Origin: Bacteroidales bacterium
Lineage (GTDB): Bacteria; Bacteroidota; Bacteroidia; Bacteroidales; UBA932
Assembly: GCA_004552965.1 (NCBI GenBank)
Contig: SFMU01000084.1
Location: forward strand, 1-6,174
Direction: 5' to 3'
Length of the DNA stretch: 6,174 nucleotides
The notes beneath the pieces are model-generated. The model saw only the letters and a program-made list of their open reading frames with translations. It was not told where the DNA came from and did not search any database. The translations under genes were made by a program, and so were the position numbers. Of this stretch, positions 4,212-6,174 are shown in pieces (within the stretch, counting starts at the first letter, position 1; the number at the start of each line of letters is the position of its first letter).

Positions 4212-5432
4212 ATGAATGAATACTTGGACATACTGAAGAGCTGGGAGCGCAGGGTGGCCGATCCGTTCATCTTCGAGCATCTGTGTGAACTCCTTCCCGC
4301 ATGGGGGTTCAGGCGGATGAATCAGGGAACGCCCCAGGACCGCTGGGTCAGTCCCGTGAAGATGGACCTGTCCAAGCCGAAGAAGCCCAATCCGATGAAG
4401 ACCGTCGTGAGTGCCATGGATATGAAGATGCGCGAACAGGGGGACTGGAACAACCCGGTCAGCGTGGCGGACATCCTGATGAAGGAGAAGGGTTTCGATA
4501 ATGTCTATCAGTTATACAGCTGGCTCTCGGAGAGGTATCACCTCGACATGCCTATGCCTGACTCCCCGAAGGTGAAGATCGCCGAGCGCAGAAAAGCACG
4601 CAGGGCGACCCTTCTGGAGGACCTGATGGAGTACTTCTGCTGGTGCCTGGCGAACAGTTCGACCGAGAAGGCCCAGAAGACCCGCTCGTATCTGAAGAAG
4701 GAGAGGGGATTCACCCAGGAGCAGATCGAGAAGCTGCGTTTCGGGTTTGTACCCCTCTGGAGTTCGGTGGTGACTTTCATGACCACGAAGAAGAAGTATC
4801 TCAAGGAGGAGCTTGACGAGGCCTGTGGCGTGTATAGTGTGGACGGGAAGACGGCTGTCGGAAAGACTCACACGCTGGCTATCCCATATATATGCGCAGG
4901 AGTGCTGAAGGGTTTCCTGTTCAGGCGGGTGGATAGCGACGACAAGCCGAAGTATCTTGCAAACTTTGCCCTGGACCGCCGGTCGGTGTTCTTTAACTAC
5001 CCGGAGCAGGGGAGCAGTGTCATCGCTGTGGTGGAAGGGGAGATGGACGCCCTCACGGCCACTGCCGCCGGAATCCCCGGAGTGGTGGCCATTGGAGGCT
5101 CGGAGATAGCGGGAGAGAGAAAGCATCAGGTCGAGGTGGCCTTGGCCTCCGGAACGAGGAGCATCATCCTCTGTCCGGATCTGGACTCCACGACAGCTGA
5201 GGACGGTGCAGCGGTTCCTGATCACGCAAAGCGCCTGAAGGCCGTGATGCACTCGGTACATACGATTAAGGATATCGACATCGAGTTTGACAGCATATAT
5301 GTGACTGTCTTCGATGAGCCGACCGATCCTGATGAGTTCATCCGCAAGAGGGGAGGGGATGCTTTCATCAAGCTGCTGCGCGATGCCCTGCCGTGGTGGG
5401 AGTATGTTTATAATATGAAATCAAAGCGCTGA
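4212..5432 (+). CDS. DnaG-like TOPRIM primase with degenerate zinc-binding domain
   Basis: This 406-residue protein follows the DnaG plan without a helicase-binding domain. Residues about 155-183 (TRSYLKKERGFTQEQIEKLRFGFVPLW) match the 'YL..RG...e.i..F.iGy.p' start of the primase core. Residues 223-251 (AIPYICAG, LKGFLFRR, KPKYLAN) match the 'FPI.d..G...gF.gR...KYlN' basic section. The TOPRIM fold follows: Glu275 in VVEGEMDAL, GVVAIGGS (290-297) and Asp323/Asp325 in LCPDLDST, the metal-binding acidic residues. DPDEFIRKRGGDAF (372-385) matches the end of the core. The N-terminus keeps the outline of a CHC2 zinc domain (RWVSP, KKPNPMKT, GDWNNPVSVADILMKEKGF, WLSERYHLDMP) but has only Cys25 and no CxxC pair. 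It probably primes DNA synthesis at the adjacent origin with RepA. It could instead be a primase-derived accessory protein with altered template recognition. Confidence 0.8.
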   Translation: MNEYLDILKSWERRVADPFIFEHLCELLPAWGFRRMNQGTPQDRWVSPVKMDLSKPKKPNPMKTVVSAMDMKMREQGDWNNPVSVADILMKEKGFDNVYQLYSWLSERYHLDMPMPDSPKVKIAERRKARRATLLEDLMEYFCWCLANSSTEKAQKTRSYLKKERGFTQEQIEKLRFGFVPLWSSVVTFMTTKKKYLKEELDEACGVYSVDGKTAVGKTHTLAIPYICAGVLKGFLFRRVDSDDKPKYLANFALDRRSVFFNYPEQGSSVIAVVEGEMDALTATAAGIPGVVAIGGSEIAGERKHQVEVALASGTRSIILCPDLDSTTAEDGAAVPDHAKRLKAVMHSVHTIKDIDIEFDSIYVTVFDEPTDPDEFIRKRGGDAFIKLLRDALPWWEYVYNMKSKR

Positions 5433-5435
5433 GAT

Positions 5436-6077
5436 ATGACCGTTGAAGAGCTGACTAACATATTCCTGCGTCTTGAGATGGCAGATAAGGCGAAGGACAG
5501 TGAATTCCTTTTCGGGAGCAGCGAGGAGGGAGTTGACCCGTTCCCCATAACGGGAGTGATTCTCGATGACGAAGGTGATGTGTGTCTGGAATCCGATGAC
5601 AGGATGGAAGAAGGCCTGTCTGCAACCGAGCTGGCGGAGGCCGTCTCGGTATACGACGGAAACAAGACCATCTATTTTGTTCACATTGACAGTGAAGGGG
5701 AGAGCACACTCTTCAATATCAAGGACGGAGGGACAAAGGACCGCTGTTCTGAAGATTTGAGGATAATACAGGCAGGCCGTCTGATCGATGCACTCGGAGA
5801 ATATTCTCCCGAGTCCATCCTGCATTTTGAGAGCGGGACGATCAACTTCACGGTAAACTCGATCTATGAGGACAGCGAAGGATGCATCTGTCTCGAGTCT
5901 AACGAGATAATGGAACTGGATGACTATCCTGTGGGGCTGCTGCTGGAAGACCTGTCCCATTGCCCAAAAGGAACCGGAATCTATTTCTATGATGATGACT
6001 CAGAGGAATACTACGGAATATATCCTGACGAAATCTGCACGGATGAGAAAGGTGATGTATGGATAAAAGTGAGATAA
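5436..6077 (+). CDS. Acidic protein of four ~50-residue repeats, function unknown
   Basis: I do not recognise a named family for this 213-residue, strongly acidic protein. It starts 3 bases after the primase-like gene with no clear ribosome-binding site, so its translation is probably coupled. It has no signal peptide or membrane segment and is likely cytoplasmic. It reads as four tandem units, each a short amphipathic helix followed by strands: about 3-53 (VEELTNIFLRLE ... GVILDDEGDVCLES), 62-108 (SATELAEAV ... TIYFVHIDSEGE), 111-155 (AGRLIDALGEYSPESILHF ... SIYEDSEGCICLES) and 164-212 (VGLLLEDLSHCPKGTGIYF ... EICTDEKGDVWIKV). The closing motif is I-x(2)-D-x(2)-G-x-(V/I)-x-(L/I) in three of the four. 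The unit recalls small 'eLi.aL....d..V.......i..i..de.G.v.l' modules seen in phage and Bacteroidales hypothetical proteins. High acidity could suit a protein-interaction or DNA-mimic role, but that is speculation. Confidence 0.7.
   Translation: MTVEELTNIFLRLEMADKAKDSEFLFGSSEEGVDPFPITGVILDDEGDVCLESDDRMEEGLSATELAEAVSVYDGNKTIYFVHIDSEGESTLFNIKDGGTKDRCSEDLRIIQAGRLIDALGEYSPESILHFESGTINFTVNSIYEDSEGCICLESNEIMELDDYPVGLLLEDLSHCPKGTGIYFYDDDSEEYYGIYPDEICTDEKGDVWIKVR
5792..5814. repeat. Near-perfect palindrome inside the acidic-repeat gene
   Basis: ACTCGGAGAAT is followed directly by ATTCTCCCGAGT. The two halves are reverse complements apart from one extra base in the right arm, with no loop. It lies in coding sequence and may be chance, or a site for a dimeric DNA-binding protein. 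Confidence 0.45.
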
Positions 6078-6080
6078 GAT

Positions 6081-6174
6081 ATGGAAGAGCCGATACTCAA
6101 CAGCCACAACAAGGCTGAATATGAGCCCGCCCATACGGCGGAGCATATCCTGAACCGCACGATGGTGAACATGT
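6081..6174 (+). CDS. Threonyl/alanyl-tRNA synthetase SAD-like protein, N-terminal end (partial)
   Basis: Only 31 codons are visible before the window ends; the ATG is 3 bases after the stop of the acidic-repeat gene. The peptide contains AHTAEHILNRTMVNM. The HTAEHIL stretch has the HxxxH zinc-binding motif of the second additional domain (SAD) of alanyl- and threonyl-tRNA synthetases, also found in free-standing AlaX-type editing proteins that remove wrongly attached amino acids from tRNA. In Bacteroidales I recall small free-standing proteins with a very similar 'HTAEHiLNqTMvrMFGCGRS' start, so this is more likely a stand-alone editing-domain protein than a full synthetase. Its position in the replication gene run is unexpected. 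Confidence 0.65.
   Translation, partial: MEEPILNSHNKAEYEPAHTAEHILNRTMVNM

Noticed and set aside
4842..4868. Walker A-like GKTAVGKT (residues 212-219) in the primase-like protein
   Set aside because: It falls within the primase core where no P-loop is expected, and no Walker B or helicase motifs follow. Probably a chance match.
4512..5261. 249-codon open frame on the minus strand
   Set aside because: It is a shadow of the TOPRIM gene. Its product has no family features, while the plus strand has clear primase motifs.

Overview
The window looks like a member of the Bacteroidales (phylum Bacteroidota), probably an uncultured gut lineage. The grounds are the protein families (Bacteroidales-like flavin reductase tail, PgeF/YfiH protein, LysE-family exporter, HTAEH-type tRNA-editing domain), very compact same-strand operons, weak Shine-Dalgarno sites, and one good match to the Bacteroidota promoter box TAnnTTTG. 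No 16S or other taxonomic marker is present, so the assignment is an inference.

Region 1 (about 1-1800) is a compact operon: the 3' end of a flavin reductase-family gene, a pgeF/yfiH-type purine nucleoside phosphorylase, a YfbR-like HD-domain nucleotidase, and the 5' part of a LysE-family exporter. Genes overlap by a few bases or are separated by 9. The exporter loses all family resemblance after about residue 135, where moderately GC-rich coding sequence gives way to AT-rich repeats. It is a truncated remnant.

Region 2 (about 1800-2874) is an AT-rich, gene-free stretch built like an iteron origin of replication. It has a dozen or so same-orientation degenerate direct repeats with a GGGGAG core followed by either AAATTGAATTA or TTTTGCAATTA. 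Its right half is two tandem copies of a module of about 217 bp, offset by 283 bp. Each copy has a 58-60 bp box containing an identical 21-bp sequence, then a diverged linker, then four iterons at the same spacings (21, 34 and 19 bp) in both copies. The last iteron ends just before the ribosome-binding site of the initiator gene.

Region 3 (2875-6174) is a same-strand, near-contiguous gene run: a Rep_3-type initiator (439 aa), a DnaG-like TOPRIM primase whose zinc-binding domain seems to have lost its metal-binding cysteines (406 aa), an acidic protein made of four repeats of about 50 residues (213 aa), and the start of a threonyl/alanyl-tRNA synthetase SAD-type protein with the HxxxH motif.

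My reading is that RepA binds the iterons, opens the AT-rich DNA, and recruits replication proteins with help from the co-transcribed primase-like protein, while the iterons next to repA give feedback control. What stands out is that this plasmid-type replication unit lies between ordinary housekeeping genes, has matching codon use, and appears to share an operon with a tRNA-quality-control gene. It may be the origin of a chromid or secondary chromosome, or an old integrated plasmid that truncated the exporter gene. The window alone cannot decide between these.
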